From positions 1 to 37,397 of the forward strand of contig JAKQHS010000080.1 of assembly GCA_029557915.1 (NCBI GenBank): a DNA stretch of 37,397 bases, given 5' to 3'. Origin of the DNA: Bacteroidota bacterium (GTDB lineage Bacteria > Bacteroidota > Bacteroidia > Chitinophagales > Saprospiraceae). A program made the position numbers and the translations under genes. The notes below the pieces were generated by a model that did no database searches, was not told where the DNA came from, and worked only from the letters and a program-made list of their open reading frames with translations. Of the stretch, positions 25,222 to 34,545 are shown one piece after another. Positions within the stretch are counted from its first letter, which is position 1, and each line of letters starts with the position of its first letter.

Positions 25222-26166
25222 ATGTATAAACGTATACTGGCCAACGATGGCATCGAGGCCGATGGCAAAACCGCCCTGGAAGTCGCCGGATTTACCGTAG
25301 ACACTAATAAAGTGGAGCAGGCCGACCTGGCCAAAGCGCTGCAACAATACGAGGTCATCGTCGTGCGCAGCGCCACCAAAGTCCGTAAAGACCTGATCGA
25401 CGCCTGCCCCCATCTCAGGATCATAGCGCGCGGAGGGGTCGGCATGGACAATATCGATGTGGATTATGCCCGGTCCAGGAATGTCACGGTGATCAACACG
25501 CCAAAAGCTTCCTCAAGAGCTGTGGCAGAACTGGCCATCGGGCATATGTTTGCCCTGGCCCGCATGCTGCAACAATCCAATTTCCAGATGCGGGCGGAGG
25601 GCGCCGATTTCAACGCCCTGAAAAAGAATTATTCTTCCGGGAGCCAGTTGCTCGGAAAAACCCTGGGTATCATTGGATTTGGGCGGATCGGCCAGGAATT
25701 GGCCAAAATAGCCCTGGGACTCGGCATGAAAGTGATCGCCGCCGACCCGATGATCCAGACCGCGGAGTTGAAATTCGAAATCGGAAGCCATTCGTTCTCC
25801 CTTTCCGTTCCCACCGACACCCTTGAAAACCTGCTGATCCGGTCAGACTTTGTTTCCCTGCATGTGCCCTCCAGTCAGAAACCTCTTCTGGGCAGGGAAG
25901 AATTCGGTAAAATGAAAAAGGGAGCCTGTGTCATCAATACGGCGCGGGGGGGTACCGTGGACGAAACGGCCCTGCTGGAGGCCCTGGAGAGCGGTCAATT
26001 GGGCGGAGCGGGTCTGGACGCTTTCCTGAATGAACCCAACCCCAGTATTGAAATCCTGAGGCATCCGAAAATCTCCGTCACTCCTCATATCGGCGGCTCT
26101 ACCCGCGAAGCCCAGGCCGCTATCGGTAAAGAACTGGCCGAGAAGATCATCGCCCAATATGCTTAA
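25222..26166 (+). CDS. serA: D-3-phosphoglycerate dehydrogenase-like D-2-hydroxyacid dehydrogenase
   Basis: 314 residues, the short form without the C-terminal ACT domain. The substrate half has VVRSATKVRKDLIDACPHLR and RGGVGMDNIDVDYARSRNV. The Rossmann half has the NAD motif GFGRIG (GKTLGIIGFGRIGQELA). Catalytic Arg, Glu and His are expected in NTARGGTVDE, LDAFLNEPNP and TPHIGGSTREAQ. It likely oxidises 3-phosphoglycerate in serine synthesis; another 2-hydroxyacid substrate cannot be excluded because no serC or serB is adjacent. A strong bidirectional terminator follows. Confidence 0.85.
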   Translation: MYKRILANDGIEADGKTALEVAGFTVDTNKVEQADLAKALQQYEVIVVRSATKVRKDLIDACPHLRIIARGGVGMDNIDVDYARSRNVTVINTPKASSRAVAELAIGHMFALARMLQQSNFQMRAEGADFNALKKNYSSGSQLLGKTLGIIGFGRIGQELAKIALGLGMKVIAADPMIQTAELKFEIGSHSFSLSVPTDTLENLLIRSDFVSLHVPSSQKPLLGREEFGKMKKGACVINTARGGTVDETALLEALESGQLGGAGLDAFLNEPNPSIEILRHPKISVTPHIGGSTREAQAAIGKELAEKIIAQYA

Positions 26167-26173
26167 AAAGTAA

Positions 26174-26215
26174 AAAAAGTGAGGGGTTGACTTCGAGTCA
26201 ACCCCTCACTTTTTT
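26174..26215. terminator. Strong bidirectional terminator
   Basis: A perfect 14-bp GC-rich stem (GTGAGGGGTTGACT / AGTCAACCCCTCAC) with a 3-base TCG loop, flanked by A7 on the left and T6 on the right. It lies between the convergent dehydrogenase and FKBP genes and serves both. Confidence 0.95.
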
Positions 26216-26224
26216 CACTTTTTT

Positions 26225-26833
26225 TTATTGCACCACTTTAAGCAATTCCATATCAAATCCCAGGACCGCATTGCCAGGTATGGCGCCGGGGTATCCGACG
26301 GGGCCATAAGCCAGGTGGGAGGGGATCAGGACTTTCATTTTGCCTCCGGGTTTCATCATCGTCAGGGCTTCTGTCCAGCCGGGAACAAACTGGTTGGCGG
26401 GCAACTGGATCGGGGCATTCCGTTTGTAGCTGGAATCAAATTCCTTTCCATCGAGAAAATAACCGCGATAATTTACGGAAACCACATTTTCACTTTTAGG
26501 TGATTTCCCAACGCCTTCTTTTTCCATGATATAATAAAGGCCGGACGGGGTCCGCTTCACATCAAGATTGTTCTGCACCGCATATTCCAGAATGAGGTTC
26601 TGGTCGGTTTCGGCCTGGTTGGCCGGGTTTTCTTTATAATCGGCTTTTAACCGGGCACCCAGTTCGGAATTCCAGATTTCAGGGGAAAGGGAGGCCGCCG
26701 CCGGGGCGGTTTCGGTGGCCTCTGCGGGGCTGGCTTCGGTCACCTGCGTTTCTTCGGCGGGGGTATCCGTCTTTTTACTTTGGCAGGCTATAGCCAAAAC
26801 CATCAGAAGGAGAAAAAAAATTGATTTATTCAT
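26225..26833 (-). CDS. FKBP-type peptidyl-prolyl isomerase lipoprotein
   Basis: 202 residues from the ATG at 26833, which gives the signal MNKSIFFLLLMVLAIAC with lipobox Cys at 17. An upstream in-frame Met would bury the signal and is rejected. A Glu/Thr/Ala/Pro-rich linker follows, then a helical FkpA-like N-terminal part (ILEYAVQNNLDVKRTPSGLYY) and the FKBP domain: VSVNYRGYFLDGKEFDSSY, FVPGWTEALTMMKPGGKMK, IPSHLAYGP, and VLGFDMELLKV. Predicted role: folding catalyst/chaperone for secreted proteins on the periplasmic side of a membrane. It is divergent from the thioredoxin gene. Confidence 0.93.
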   Translation of the reverse strand: MNKSIFFLLLMVLAIACQSKKTDTPAEETQVTEASPAEATETAPAAASLSPEIWNSELGARLKADYKENPANQAETDQNLILEYAVQNNLDVKRTPSGLYYIMEKEGVGKSPKSENVVSVNYRGYFLDGKEFDSSYKRNAPIQLPANQFVPGWTEALTMMKPGGKMKVLIPSHLAYGPVGYPGAIPGNAVLGFDMELLKVVQ

Positions 26834-26908
26834 TGTTTTTAATATTTCCGCAAAAATCTCCATTTATTAAGAGAACCCCGGACCAGGAGAATACGTTGAC
26901 ATATTGTT

Positions 26909-27202
26909 ATGCAATTTTCACAACTGATCAATCAGGAAAAACCGGTCATCATTGACTTTTATGCCGACTGGTGCGGACCCTGTAAAATGATGGCCCCCAT
27001 GCTGGAACAAATCAAGGACGAGTACGACGACCAGATTAAAATCTATAAAATCGACATCGACAAAAACAGGAGCCTGACGGAAAAATACCAGGTGCAGGCC
27101 GTACCCACCGTCATGATCTTTAAATCAGGCAAGTTGGGCTGGAGGGTTGCCGGTGTCCCTTCTATCCAGGAAGTCCGGAACCAGGTCAATAAATTGCTCT
27201 GA
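26909..27202 (+). CDS. Thioredoxin
   Basis: 97 residues with the classic fold and active site WCGPC (VIIDFYADWCGPCKMMAPML), the buried Asp and Lys region (IYKIDIDKN) and the cis-Pro loop (QVQAVPTVMIFKSGK). There is no signal peptide, so it is cytoplasmic, reducing protein disulfides with thioredoxin reductase. It is slightly short at the N terminus compared with the usual 105-110 residues. It ends 3 bases before the stop of the convergent TPR gene. Confidence 0.93.
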   Translation: MQFSQLINQEKPVIIDFYADWCGPCKMMAPMLEQIKDEYDDQIKIYKIDIDKNRSLTEKYQVQAVPTVMIFKSGKLGWRVAGVPSIQEVRNQVNKLL

Positions 27203-27205
27203 ACC

Positions 27206-28645
27206 CTACTTGATGGTCCTGGTTTTGGTGGTTTCATTTATCCAGCATCCAATCCGGATGTTTTCCCCTTCCGAAATGCTGCGCATATGGAGGTCTTCCC
27301 TGGTGGGCATATATTGAAGGTATTGGTTGATCAGTTTATTGGCTTCTGCTGCTGTGGTTGGATCAATGGACTTGGCATAATTCCATTTGTCGATGGCCGG
27401 CCAGACGACCTGTTGGCTGTCGTAACCCCTACCAGGGCCGCATAAAGGCCCGCTGGATGCATAAAGTTTGCCGATGGTGAGGTAAGGCTCTCCCCAGTTT
27501 GGCCTGTATTCGGCCGCCTGCAGGGCCCATCTCCGGGATTCGGGGAAATTTCGAAGGTTTCCGTAATAGACTTTGGAAATGGTCATGGCCAGTTCGGCCT
27601 TACGTTTGGGATCTTCGGTCACCTCGATGGCCTGCTTCAGCAATTCCACCGACTGGCGGTAATTTCCTTCGTTGAGGGCGTCGATGGCTTTACTCAGGGT
27701 CGTTTCTTTTACTTCGACGACCACCCTGCAGTTTTGATCCCGTGCGGCCCTCAAGGCCAGGACTGCTTCGTCCGTATCCGGGCATTTGGCCCAGCGTAAA
27801 CGGCCATAGACGGTATTGATGGCTTCACAGTCGGTGGGGGCTGCCTGGAAATCCCTGAAGTATTTGTTTTTATAATAGGTACAGTCGTAAAATCCTTCCA
27901 CTCCTTCCAGGTCTTCCAGGCGTGCCGGTACATATTCGTTGATAATGTTCCAGGGCTCACAGGCTGCAGGGGTCTTGCAGTTTTTCAATCCTTCCTGGAG
28001 AATGGATCTTACCAGCCCGGCATATTTTTGCGTCTCTTCCAGGGTGATCTTATTGTCGACAAAACGCTGGATGAGCAGGGCGGTAAACGGGTTGAGGATA
28101 AAATAGTCCGCTTTCAAACCATCCTGGTCCAGGGCTTTTTTAAAGAGGGTGAAAATCTGCTCATCCGTAGCGTATCCCGGGAAGGAATAATAATACTGAA
28201 ATGCTTTCTGTGCATCCACATTGGCGCCGGTCGGGTAGCAGGTCCCGATCTGATCATACAGGTCCAGCACTTTTTGTACGTATTCTTTCCTTTTGGTTTC
28301 GTCCTTTTCCTGGTTGAACAGATGGGTATAGATCCGGATGCCGTCGTCCAGGACCGTGGACCTCTTGCCGTCAGCGGCCGGCGCCACGGCATACACCGTC
28401 TTCCATCCCTCGAAAGCACGGGAGTAATTGCCTGCCTTGAGGGCGTCCCGGTATATGATATATTCATTGGTGATATCGTCCTGGTTTGGCAGGCTTAGCC
28501 AGTTGGGGCAGGGGCTGAGATTGCTCAAATCCACCGCGGGGGATGCCGGTTGCGGGGCCGCCGGCGGAGGCGCGGGCAGTTGTGTTTTGGGTGAACAGGA
28601 CAGGATTGCGAGCAACAGGACCGGAAAGGTATTTTTCAACATCAT
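27206..28645 (-). CDS. TPR lipoprotein, paralogue 1
   Basis: 479 residues with a lipoprotein signal (MMLKNTFPVLLLAILSC) and a Pro/Ala-rich linker. The body is helical repeats with CPNWLSLPNQDDITNEYIIY, AFEGWKTVYAVAPAADGKR and LDDGIRIYTHLFNQEKDE, later TPR-like blocks (ALNEGNYRQSVELLKQAIEV, ESRRWALQAAEYRPNWGEPY), and a Cys-containing end (IRIGCWINETTKTRTIK). The neighbouring gene at 28737 has the same plan, with matching APAADGxR, DGIxIY and CWIxE motifs, so they are tandem paralogues. Function is unknown; periplasmic scaffold or envelope work is likely. A terminator between the two genes indicates at least partly separate transcripts. Confidence 0.85.
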   Translation of the reverse strand: MMLKNTFPVLLLAILSCSPKTQLPAPPPAAPQPASPAVDLSNLSPCPNWLSLPNQDDITNEYIIYRDALKAGNYSRAFEGWKTVYAVAPAADGKRSTVLDDGIRIYTHLFNQEKDETKRKEYVQKVLDLYDQIGTCYPTGANVDAQKAFQYYYSFPGYATDEQIFTLFKKALDQDGLKADYFILNPFTALLIQRFVDNKITLEETQKYAGLVRSILQEGLKNCKTPAACEPWNIINEYVPARLEDLEGVEGFYDCTYYKNKYFRDFQAAPTDCEAINTVYGRLRWAKCPDTDEAVLALRAARDQNCRVVVEVKETTLSKAIDALNEGNYRQSVELLKQAIEVTEDPKRKAELAMTISKVYYGNLRNFPESRRWALQAAEYRPNWGEPYLTIGKLYASSGPLCGPGRGYDSQQVVWPAIDKWNYAKSIDPTTAAEANKLINQYLQYMPTREDLHMRSISEGENIRIGCWINETTKTRTIK

Positions 28646-28680
28646 TAGCTTAAGTTAAGCCCAAAAAGGGACATAAAAAT

Positions 28681-28709
28681 AAAAAAGCCTCACCGGTAAA
28701 GATGAGGCT
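28681..28709 (-). terminator. Intrinsic terminator after the upstream TPR gene
   Basis: On the minus strand AGCCTCA pairs with TGAGGCT across a 10-base loop and is followed by TTTTTT and more T. It lies 28 bases after the stop of the 28737-30161 gene. Confidence 0.8.
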
Positions 28710-28736
28710 CTGTATATTTTTTGGTGTTTACCGCGA

Positions 28737-30161
28737 TCAGTCTTTAAATCTCAACCGGACGGATTCCCCGATCCAGCAGGGTACGGTGAGCACCTGGCCT
28801 TCTTTATGACCACGCATAAATCCATCGTCTTTTGCAGGCATTGCGGAAGAGATCCGGCCGATGCGCTCATTGGCCTCCGAAGTCATGGACGGATCAATAC
28901 TCTTGGCCGTCTGATATTTGTCGATCGCCGCCAGGACCGCAAGCCTTGAACCCCAGTCGTCATCACAATTGCGCGCCCCGGAGACATACATATCCCCGAT
29001 CAGCAGGTAAGGGGCTCCCCAGTTGTCCTTGAGGCCCGCAGCCTTTCTGGCGGATTCCCGGGCAGCGGCGGCCTGACCCAGCTTCCGGAACTGAACGGAG
29101 GCAATGGACAAAACCAGTTCCCCTTTCTCATCATCCGTCTCCGCGGACTCTATGGCTTCTTTGTATTTGGCGATGGCGCCGTCAAAATCGCCTTCGTCGA
29201 TCATTTTTTTAGCCATATAGATGGGGTTGCTGGCTTCAAATTCGGCCCTCCTGCGGGCATTTTCTTCCGCCACGATTTTTTCAAATTTGGTTTTGAGTTC
29301 AATCATGAGCGGATCGGTTTCCGTACAGCCTTTGGATGAAAGTTTATTGAATACCATTTTTATGGTTTCATGATTTTCGGCATCCTTCCGGTATTCCGGT
29401 TCCAGCTTTTCCTTGAAATAATCGCAGTCGAATATAAAATCCTCGATTTCGGCGAATTTGGCGTTGGCATAAGCCAGGGCATCTTTATAATAGGAACCGT
29501 ATTTCTTATTGGTGGCCACGTTATGTTCGCCGATTTCATTCAGTTTCTGATGGATCGCCCGGGCTTCTTCCTTGGGCAGGGCCTTGTCGAGAAACTGGTA
29601 AACGGCGATGTCGGCATAAGGTACAAAGATCGTATAGAGGGCATCCTTACCGCTGATTTTGGTGCATTCCGCAAGCACTTTCAGCACCTCCGGATACGGG
29701 TTGCGAAGGCTGTAATACATATCGTAGGCCTGAAGGGCCTTGATGTCCCCGATTTTCTTTTGAAGGCATGCCTCGTCGTTGCAGTTGGGGATCTTTATCG
29801 ATTTGGCTTTATAACATTCGATCATGCCGGCATACAATTCCATCACTTTTTTAAGTGCTGCCTCTTTTTTGGCCGCATCCGTCTCTTTTTCGTAAATGGC
29901 TTTATAAATCGTGATCCCATCACTGAAATGCCAGTCCCTGAGTCCATCGGCAGCCGGGGCAATGTTAAAGGCCTTCTCCCAGTTGGGTATGGCTTCCATT
30001 ATTTTTCCCGCTTTGATGGCATCCCGGTACAGGGTATGGGCAGTCTCCGCCTCGTCTTTTTGGGGGGAATTCAACCAGGTGTTGCACTGGGCATTCAGGG
30101 ATGAGGACAAAGATGAAGAAACCAACCAGACCAGGGCGATTGTGTACAGTGATTTTTTCAT
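28737..30161 (-). CDS. Secreted TPR protein, paralogue 2
   Basis: 474 residues with a Sec signal (MKKSLYTIALVWLVSSSLSSSLNAQ, cleavage near NAQ|C). The Cys after the signal is also compatible with a lipobox (LNAQC), but that is weaker. The body has the same repeats as the gene at 27206: WLNSPQKDEAETAHTLYRDA, NWEKAFNIAPAADGLRDWHF, SDGITIYKAIYE, then TPR-like MIDEGDFDGAIAKYKEAIES and a CWIGESVRLRF end. Function unknown. It starts 28 bases after the outer-membrane protein gene and probably belongs to the purH-coaX-OMP transcript. Confidence 0.85.
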   Translation of the reverse strand: MKKSLYTIALVWLVSSSLSSSLNAQCNTWLNSPQKDEAETAHTLYRDAIKAGKIMEAIPNWEKAFNIAPAADGLRDWHFSDGITIYKAIYEKETDAAKKEAALKKVMELYAGMIECYKAKSIKIPNCNDEACLQKKIGDIKALQAYDMYYSLRNPYPEVLKVLAECTKISGKDALYTIFVPYADIAVYQFLDKALPKEEARAIHQKLNEIGEHNVATNKKYGSYYKDALAYANAKFAEIEDFIFDCDYFKEKLEPEYRKDAENHETIKMVFNKLSSKGCTETDPLMIELKTKFEKIVAEENARRRAEFEASNPIYMAKKMIDEGDFDGAIAKYKEAIESAETDDEKGELVLSIASVQFRKLGQAAAARESARKAAGLKDNWGAPYLLIGDMYVSGARNCDDDWGSRLAVLAAIDKYQTAKSIDPSMTSEANERIGRISSAMPAKDDGFMRGHKEGQVLTVPCWIGESVRLRFKD

Positions 30162-30189
30162 TTTTAAGAGTGATTAAACAGTTTAAAGG

Positions 30190-31527
30190 TTAATTGTATT
30201 TTCTTTTCAAAAACCATTCGTCATCGTTCAGCGTGAACCCGAGTTTGAGTTGAAGATAGTTACTTTTCAACTTGTCCTTCAAACCCATGCTCCCCGTTTC
30301 GACGGCGAAATTAGCAAAAGAAACTTTTCTTTGAAATACAAACGGAACGCCAACTCCGAAAGTTACACCGTAATTTTTCAATTGTTCCCCGTCAAAACTT
30401 CTCGGGTCATTCCCGGCCTTGAAACCGACCCGGTAAGTTATCCTTTTTAACAGGTTGTCAAGCGAGGATATATCCGGACACCAGGACAAGCCGAAGGCAA
30501 ACTGGGAGGAATTGTCCAGGATTTCCGGCTTGGCGTCATTGGTATAGGCCGACCAGGAAACCAGGCTGAGCTGGCCACCGGCCTGGAATTTATACCGGTC
30601 GCTGTAGAAAACCCCCAGGTGGAATTCTCCGGGCAGTTTTCCCCGGCCTTTGATTTCTTTTTCGTCCCGGACGGTATCTACGACGCCCACCTGCGCGCTC
30701 ACAATGAGCTGGCGGCGGTACAAATGGTCACTGATGGTGTTATACGATTGGCTGGTCTGGCCATATAATCCGAAGGTAAGCGTCTTGGTGGACTCGCTTT
30801 CTCCCTCCACCGATTTATTGAGGTTTATCCTGTACTGAAGCCCTGCATTCCAGCGGAATCCTTTCACCGAAATTTCATCCAGGAAAATCGTGCTGTAAGG
30901 CAGGGAAACGGCCAGGAGATCGAGGTTGCGCCGGTAGGACATCCTGCCAAACAGGTAGCCGAGGCCCAGGCCGGCACTGAAATTGCGGTATTCAAATCCA
31001 TTGCTCCACTTAAACTCATAAGTGCCCCCGCTGCCGGTGTAGCGCCTTTCATACCGGCCGGTACCGGTGATGCTGTCGATTTGGGACACATCATAGCCCA
31101 CGTGGCTGAATGGCTTAAGCGCCACCAACATCCCCCAGTGGAATTTTCGTTCGAGGCGGTCCAGGGCCTCGTTGATCGGGTTGAAGATCGGGACCCCCAG
31201 GGCCAGGTAATCCAGCCCTCCGCCAAAAAAATCTTTACTCAAATCCTGGTTTTTCAGGGTCGTGAATTTGGTGCTGACCCCCCCTTCAAATGCAGTATTT
31301 CGCAGGGAACCCAGGGCCGCGGGGTTGCTGTAATTGAGCATGTTCCGGTCATGAAATCCGGCGGCGATGCCAGCCAGCTGCCCCAGCGCGGAAAAATGGG
31401 GTTCGGTAAGATCTCCGAACCCAAACCTGGAATAGGGAGAATATTCCCTTGGCTTTTCCTGGGCCGTCAACCGGCAGAATGAGAGCACCAATAATAAGAC
31501 TCCAGGTAATCTAAGTTTCCAATACAT
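30190..31527 (-). CDS. Outer-membrane protein (Bacteroidota, coaX-linked)
   Basis: 445 residues with a signal peptide (MYWKLRLPGVLLLVLSFCRLTAQ). It begins with EYSPYSRFGFGDLTEPHFSA and NYSNPAALGSLRNTAFEGG, a pattern seen in Bacteroidota barrel proteins related to PorV/FadL-like porins. It ends in a series of beta hairpins (NYLQLKLGFTLNDDEWFLKRKYN). Its start overlaps the end of coaX by 17 bases. A barrel gene beside coaX followed by TPR genes is a common Bacteroidota arrangement. Substrate unknown. Confidence 0.85.
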   Translation of the reverse strand: MYWKLRLPGVLLLVLSFCRLTAQEKPREYSPYSRFGFGDLTEPHFSALGQLAGIAAGFHDRNMLNYSNPAALGSLRNTAFEGGVSTKFTTLKNQDLSKDFFGGGLDYLALGVPIFNPINEALDRLERKFHWGMLVALKPFSHVGYDVSQIDSITGTGRYERRYTGSGGTYEFKWSNGFEYRNFSAGLGLGYLFGRMSYRRNLDLLAVSLPYSTIFLDEISVKGFRWNAGLQYRINLNKSVEGESESTKTLTFGLYGQTSQSYNTISDHLYRRQLIVSAQVGVVDTVRDEKEIKGRGKLPGEFHLGVFYSDRYKFQAGGQLSLVSWSAYTNDAKPEILDNSSQFAFGLSWCPDISSLDNLLKRITYRVGFKAGNDPRSFDGEQLKNYGVTFGVGVPFVFQRKVSFANFAVETGSMGLKDKLKSNYLQLKLGFTLNDDEWFLKRKYN

Positions 31528-32245
31528 TTAAAGATAATACCTCGTTTAAGCCCAGCAAAACCAAATTTGGGTGGGCAAATATCGGTTTTTTAAGCCTTTT
31601 TTTGAAAAAATCTGCGCCTCCACCTGCCAGGATCACTTTAAGGTTTTTGTATTTTTTGCGATATCGTTCGATCATGCCCTGCAATTCAAGGGTCATCCCC
31701 CAAACTGCTCCGGCTTGCAAGGCAGTGGTCGTGCTGTTGCCGAGCAGCGCCGCCTTTGGGTCGAATTTTACCAGGGGGAGTTTTTCGGTAAAATCATGCA
31801 TGGCACGGAACCTCATGTCCAAACCGGGGGAAATAGCCCCGCCACGGTACACCCCGCGGCCCGAAACGAAATCGTATGTTATGCAGGTACCCAGCCCGAT
31901 GATCAGCACCGCCTCGCCCGGATATAAACGCACCGCACCTGCCGCCGCTGCCAACCGGTCCTTTCCAAGCGTCTCCGGCGTCCGGTACTCATTCCTCACA
32001 GGAAGCCTTAGCCGGTGCGACATTTCAAGCAGCCTGACTTTTTTCCTTAAGAAATTTTTAATAGGTTTATTAAGGGATTTAACCTCGCAAAGCATGGCCG
32101 CCGAAACAGGAAACCGGTCCAATACTTTTGTTAATTGTTCAATGCTGAATTCTTTTTCCACCTGAAAATACATCATGCGCTCCCCGTGAAATACGGCCAG
32201 TTTCTGGCGGCTGTTCCCGGCATCCAGGCACAGGAAAAGGTCCAT
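31511..32245 (-). CDS. coaX: Type III pantothenate kinase
   Basis: 244 residues from the ATG at 32245, which gives the ASKHA start (MDLFLCLDAGNSRQKLAVFH). Upstream in-frame codons overlap purH and are rejected. Phosphorylates pantothenate, the first step of coenzyme A synthesis. Family motifs: DAGN phosphate loop, ETLGKDRLAAAAGAV (GxDR), IIGLGTCITYDFV and GGAISPGLDMRF, then GGGADFFKKRL. It starts 2 bases after the purH stop and overlaps the OMP gene by 17 bases, so translation is likely coupled. Confidence 0.94.
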   Translation of the reverse strand: MDLFLCLDAGNSRQKLAVFHGERMMYFQVEKEFSIEQLTKVLDRFPVSAAMLCEVKSLNKPIKNFLRKKVRLLEMSHRLRLPVRNEYRTPETLGKDRLAAAAGAVRLYPGEAVLIIGLGTCITYDFVSGRGVYRGGAISPGLDMRFRAMHDFTEKLPLVKFDPKAALLGNSTTTALQAGAVWGMTLELQGMIERYRKKYKNLKVILAGGGADFFKKRLKKPIFAHPNLVLLGLNEVLSLNVLET

Positions 32246-32247
32246 GA

Positions 32248-33780
32248 TCAGTGTTTGAAATGCCTGATTCCGGTCAGATACATCGCCATACCATGAGTCT
32301 GGCAAAAATCAATGCTTTCCTGGTCCTTGACGGAACCTCCAGGTTGTACCACGTTGCGGATACCCGCTTCATGCGCGATTTCCACACAATCGGGGAAGGG
32401 GAAAAATGCTTCAGAAGCCATGGCTGATCCGGCGAGCAGGTCAGAAAATCCAAAATGGCGGGCCTTCCCGATCGCCTGCTTCAGGGCGTCCACCCGGGAC
32501 GTCTGCCCGCAGCCCATGCCGATCAGTTGTTTGTTTTTGACCAGGGTGATGGCATTGGATTTGAGGTGTTTGACCAGCCGGTTGGCATAGACCAGGTCGG
32601 TGAGTTCCTGTTCATTGGCCGTATGGACGGTCACAGATTTTAGTTGGGCTTTGGTGGTGAGCGCCAGGTCCCTTTCCTGCCGGATCAGGCCATTGAGCAG
32701 GCTTTTAACCATCCACTTTTCCTCCGGCCATTGGTTCAATTTGAGCAGGATCCGGTTTTTCTTTTTTTGCAGCAGGCGGAGCGCGGCAAAATCAAAATCC
32801 GGGGCTATAAGCACTTCATAAAACAAATGGTCGATGGCTGATGCGGTTTCTTCGTCCACGGTGCGGTTGGTGATGATCACCCCGCCGAAAGCAGAGACCG
32901 GATCGCCGGCCAGGGCGTCTGTCCAGGCCTGCACCAGGGTATCCCGGGAGGCCATGCCGCAGACATTGGTATGTTTGAGTATGGCCACACTGCTTCCAAA
33001 TTCATCCATATCTTTCATCAGCCAGATGGCGGCGTCCACATCGACCAGGTTGTTGTAGGACAATTCCTTTCCCTGCAGGGCTTGCAGCAGGCGGTCCAAA
33101 TGGCCATAAAAACCGGCTGCCTGGTGCGGGTTCTCGCCATAACGAAGCGTCCGGTCCAGGGGAGCGGAAAAAACCAGGGTCTGGACTTTTTCATCCCGGT
33201 TGAAATGCCTGAAAATCTGGGTATCGTAATGCGAGGACACCTGGAATGCCCGGGTGGCCAGGAATTTGCGGTCGGCCAGATCGCTGTATCCTTCTTTGGT
33301 GACCAGCAGTTCATGCAAAAAAGCGTAATCCTCCTGGGAGGGCACGATGAGCACGTCTTTGTAATTTTTTGCCGCGGCCCGGATCAATGAAATACCGCCG
33401 ATATCTATTTTTTCAATGATCTCGGATTCTACAGTGGTATTCTGAACGGTTTTTTCAAAGGGGTAAAGGTCCACGATCACCAGGTCGATTTCAGGGATTT
33501 CCTGGGCTTCAAGCTGGGCGAGATGGCCTTCATCGCGCCGGGCCAGGATGCCTCCGAAAACCTTGGGGTGGAGGGTTTTCACCCGGCCGTCCAGGATTTC
33601 GGCAAAGCCCGTCAGTTGCTCTACGCTCACCACCGGGATGCCCAGGCCCTGGATAAACTGATAGGTACCGCCTGTTGAATAAATGGTGACCTCCATTTTT
33701 TCCAGGAGGTGAAGAATATCGTCCAGGCCGTTTTTATGATAAACCGAAACAAGGGCTGAACGGATTCTGATTTTTGACAT
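32248..33780 (-). CDS. purH: Bifunctional AICAR formyltransferase / IMP cyclohydrolase
   Basis: 510 residues, the normal length. The N-terminal ~200 residues are the IMP cyclohydrolase (MGS-like) domain: ALVSVYHKNGLDDILHLLEK, YSTGGTYQFI, ILDGRVKTLHPKVFGGIL and DLVIVDLYPFEKTV. The rest is the transformylase domain with LRYGENPHQAAGFY, SYNNLVDVDAAIWL, the catalytic Lys-His in ILKHTNVCG, GMGCGQTSRVDALKQAI and EAFFPFPDCVE. It makes the last two steps of IMP synthesis. It heads a purH-coaX-OMP-TPR transcript, 55 bases after the tdk stop. Confidence 0.97.
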   Translation of the reverse strand: MSKIRIRSALVSVYHKNGLDDILHLLEKMEVTIYSTGGTYQFIQGLGIPVVSVEQLTGFAEILDGRVKTLHPKVFGGILARRDEGHLAQLEAQEIPEIDLVIVDLYPFEKTVQNTTVESEIIEKIDIGGISLIRAAAKNYKDVLIVPSQEDYAFLHELLVTKEGYSDLADRKFLATRAFQVSSHYDTQIFRHFNRDEKVQTLVFSAPLDRTLRYGENPHQAAGFYGHLDRLLQALQGKELSYNNLVDVDAAIWLMKDMDEFGSSVAILKHTNVCGMASRDTLVQAWTDALAGDPVSAFGGVIITNRTVDEETASAIDHLFYEVLIAPDFDFAALRLLQKKKNRILLKLNQWPEEKWMVKSLLNGLIRQERDLALTTKAQLKSVTVHTANEQELTDLVYANRLVKHLKSNAITLVKNKQLIGMGCGQTSRVDALKQAIGKARHFGFSDLLAGSAMASEAFFPFPDCVEIAHEAGIRNVVQPGGSVKDQESIDFCQTHGMAMYLTGIRHFKH

Positions 33781-33835
33781 GCTGACTCAGGTTGAGCTGC
33801 AAAGTTAGGAAATACTGGTACTTGGCTCCGGTTGA

Positions 33836-34429
33836 TCATCGATCCCGCTGAAAATTTAAGATATTCCCCATATGGTAACAGGTCCTGCAGCGGGGTTCAT
33901 ATTTGTCCTTTTCGCCCAGGACGACCGTATCCTTCTCTTCCGTGAGGCGGTAGGAATGGGTTGCCAGGTTGCCGCAATGGGGGCAGATGGCATGCACCTT
34001 GGTGATGTATTCCGCAATGGCCAAAAGGTTTGGAACGGGGCCAAAAGGCCTCCCGAGATAATCCATATCCAGCCCGGCCGCGATGACCCGGATCCCCCGC
34101 AACGCGATCTGCTGACAAACCTCCGGCAGATCCAGGTCAAAAAACTGCGCTTCATCGATGCCGATCACTTCCGCGCCCGCCGAAAGTTTGAGGATTTCCT
34201 TCGAATGGCGTATCGGGACCGATTCGATGGTATTCTGATCATGGGATACCACCTGGCTCTCCGCGTACCGGACATCGGACGAAGGTTTGAAAATCACCAC
34301 CTTTTGATTGGCGATCTTGGCCCTGCGGATCCGCCGGATCAGTTCCTCCGTTTTTCCGGAAAACATGGACCCGCAGATCACTTCGATCCAGCCGCTCCGC
34401 TGACCTTTAAAATGGGGTTCCAAAAACAT
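33836..34429 (-). CDS. tdk: Thymidine kinase
   Basis: 197 residues from the ATG at 34429 (a TTG three codons earlier is the alternative). This is type II thymidine kinase: P-loop in [19 protein letters not shown], catalytic DEAQFFD, the lasso region ([19 protein letters not shown]) and a zinc site from CPHC and CRTC. It phosphorylates thymidine for salvage. The gene starts just past the hexamer repeat at 34451-34545, so its promoter must be inside or beyond that repeat. Confidence 0.95.
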   Translation of the reverse strand: MFLEPHFKGQRSGWIEVICGSMFSGKTEELIRRIRRAKIANQKVVIFKPSSDVRYAESQVVSHDQNTIESVPIRHSKEILKLSAGAEVIGIDEAQFFDLDLPEVCQQIALRGIRVIAAGLDMDYLGRPFGPVPNLLAIAEYITKVHAICPHCGNLATHSYRLTEEKDTVVLGEKDKYEPRCRTCYHMGNILNFQRDR

Positions 34430-34450
34430 GGAGGGCAAAGTTAAAAAATA

Positions 34451-34545
34451 GGTGGAGGTGGAGGGTAAGGTTGAGGTTAAGGTTAAGGTTGAGGTTAAGG
34501 TTGAGGTTGAGGTTGAGGTTGAGGTTGAGGCTAAGGTTGAGGTTC
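34451..34545. repeat. Hexamer repeat (GGTTGA / GGTTAA) upstream of tdk
   Basis: About 15 near-perfect 6-bp units of GGTTGA with some GGTTAA, followed by a pyrimidine-rich tract of CCTT/CTTTT units (34541-34585). Purine on one strand and pyrimidine on the other throughout. It looks like slippage-grown satellite DNA. No gene is present from 34440 to 34694. Confidence 0.9.

Noticed and set aside
34451-34545. CRISPR array
   Set aside because: Units are 6 bp with no spacers; it is a simple satellite.
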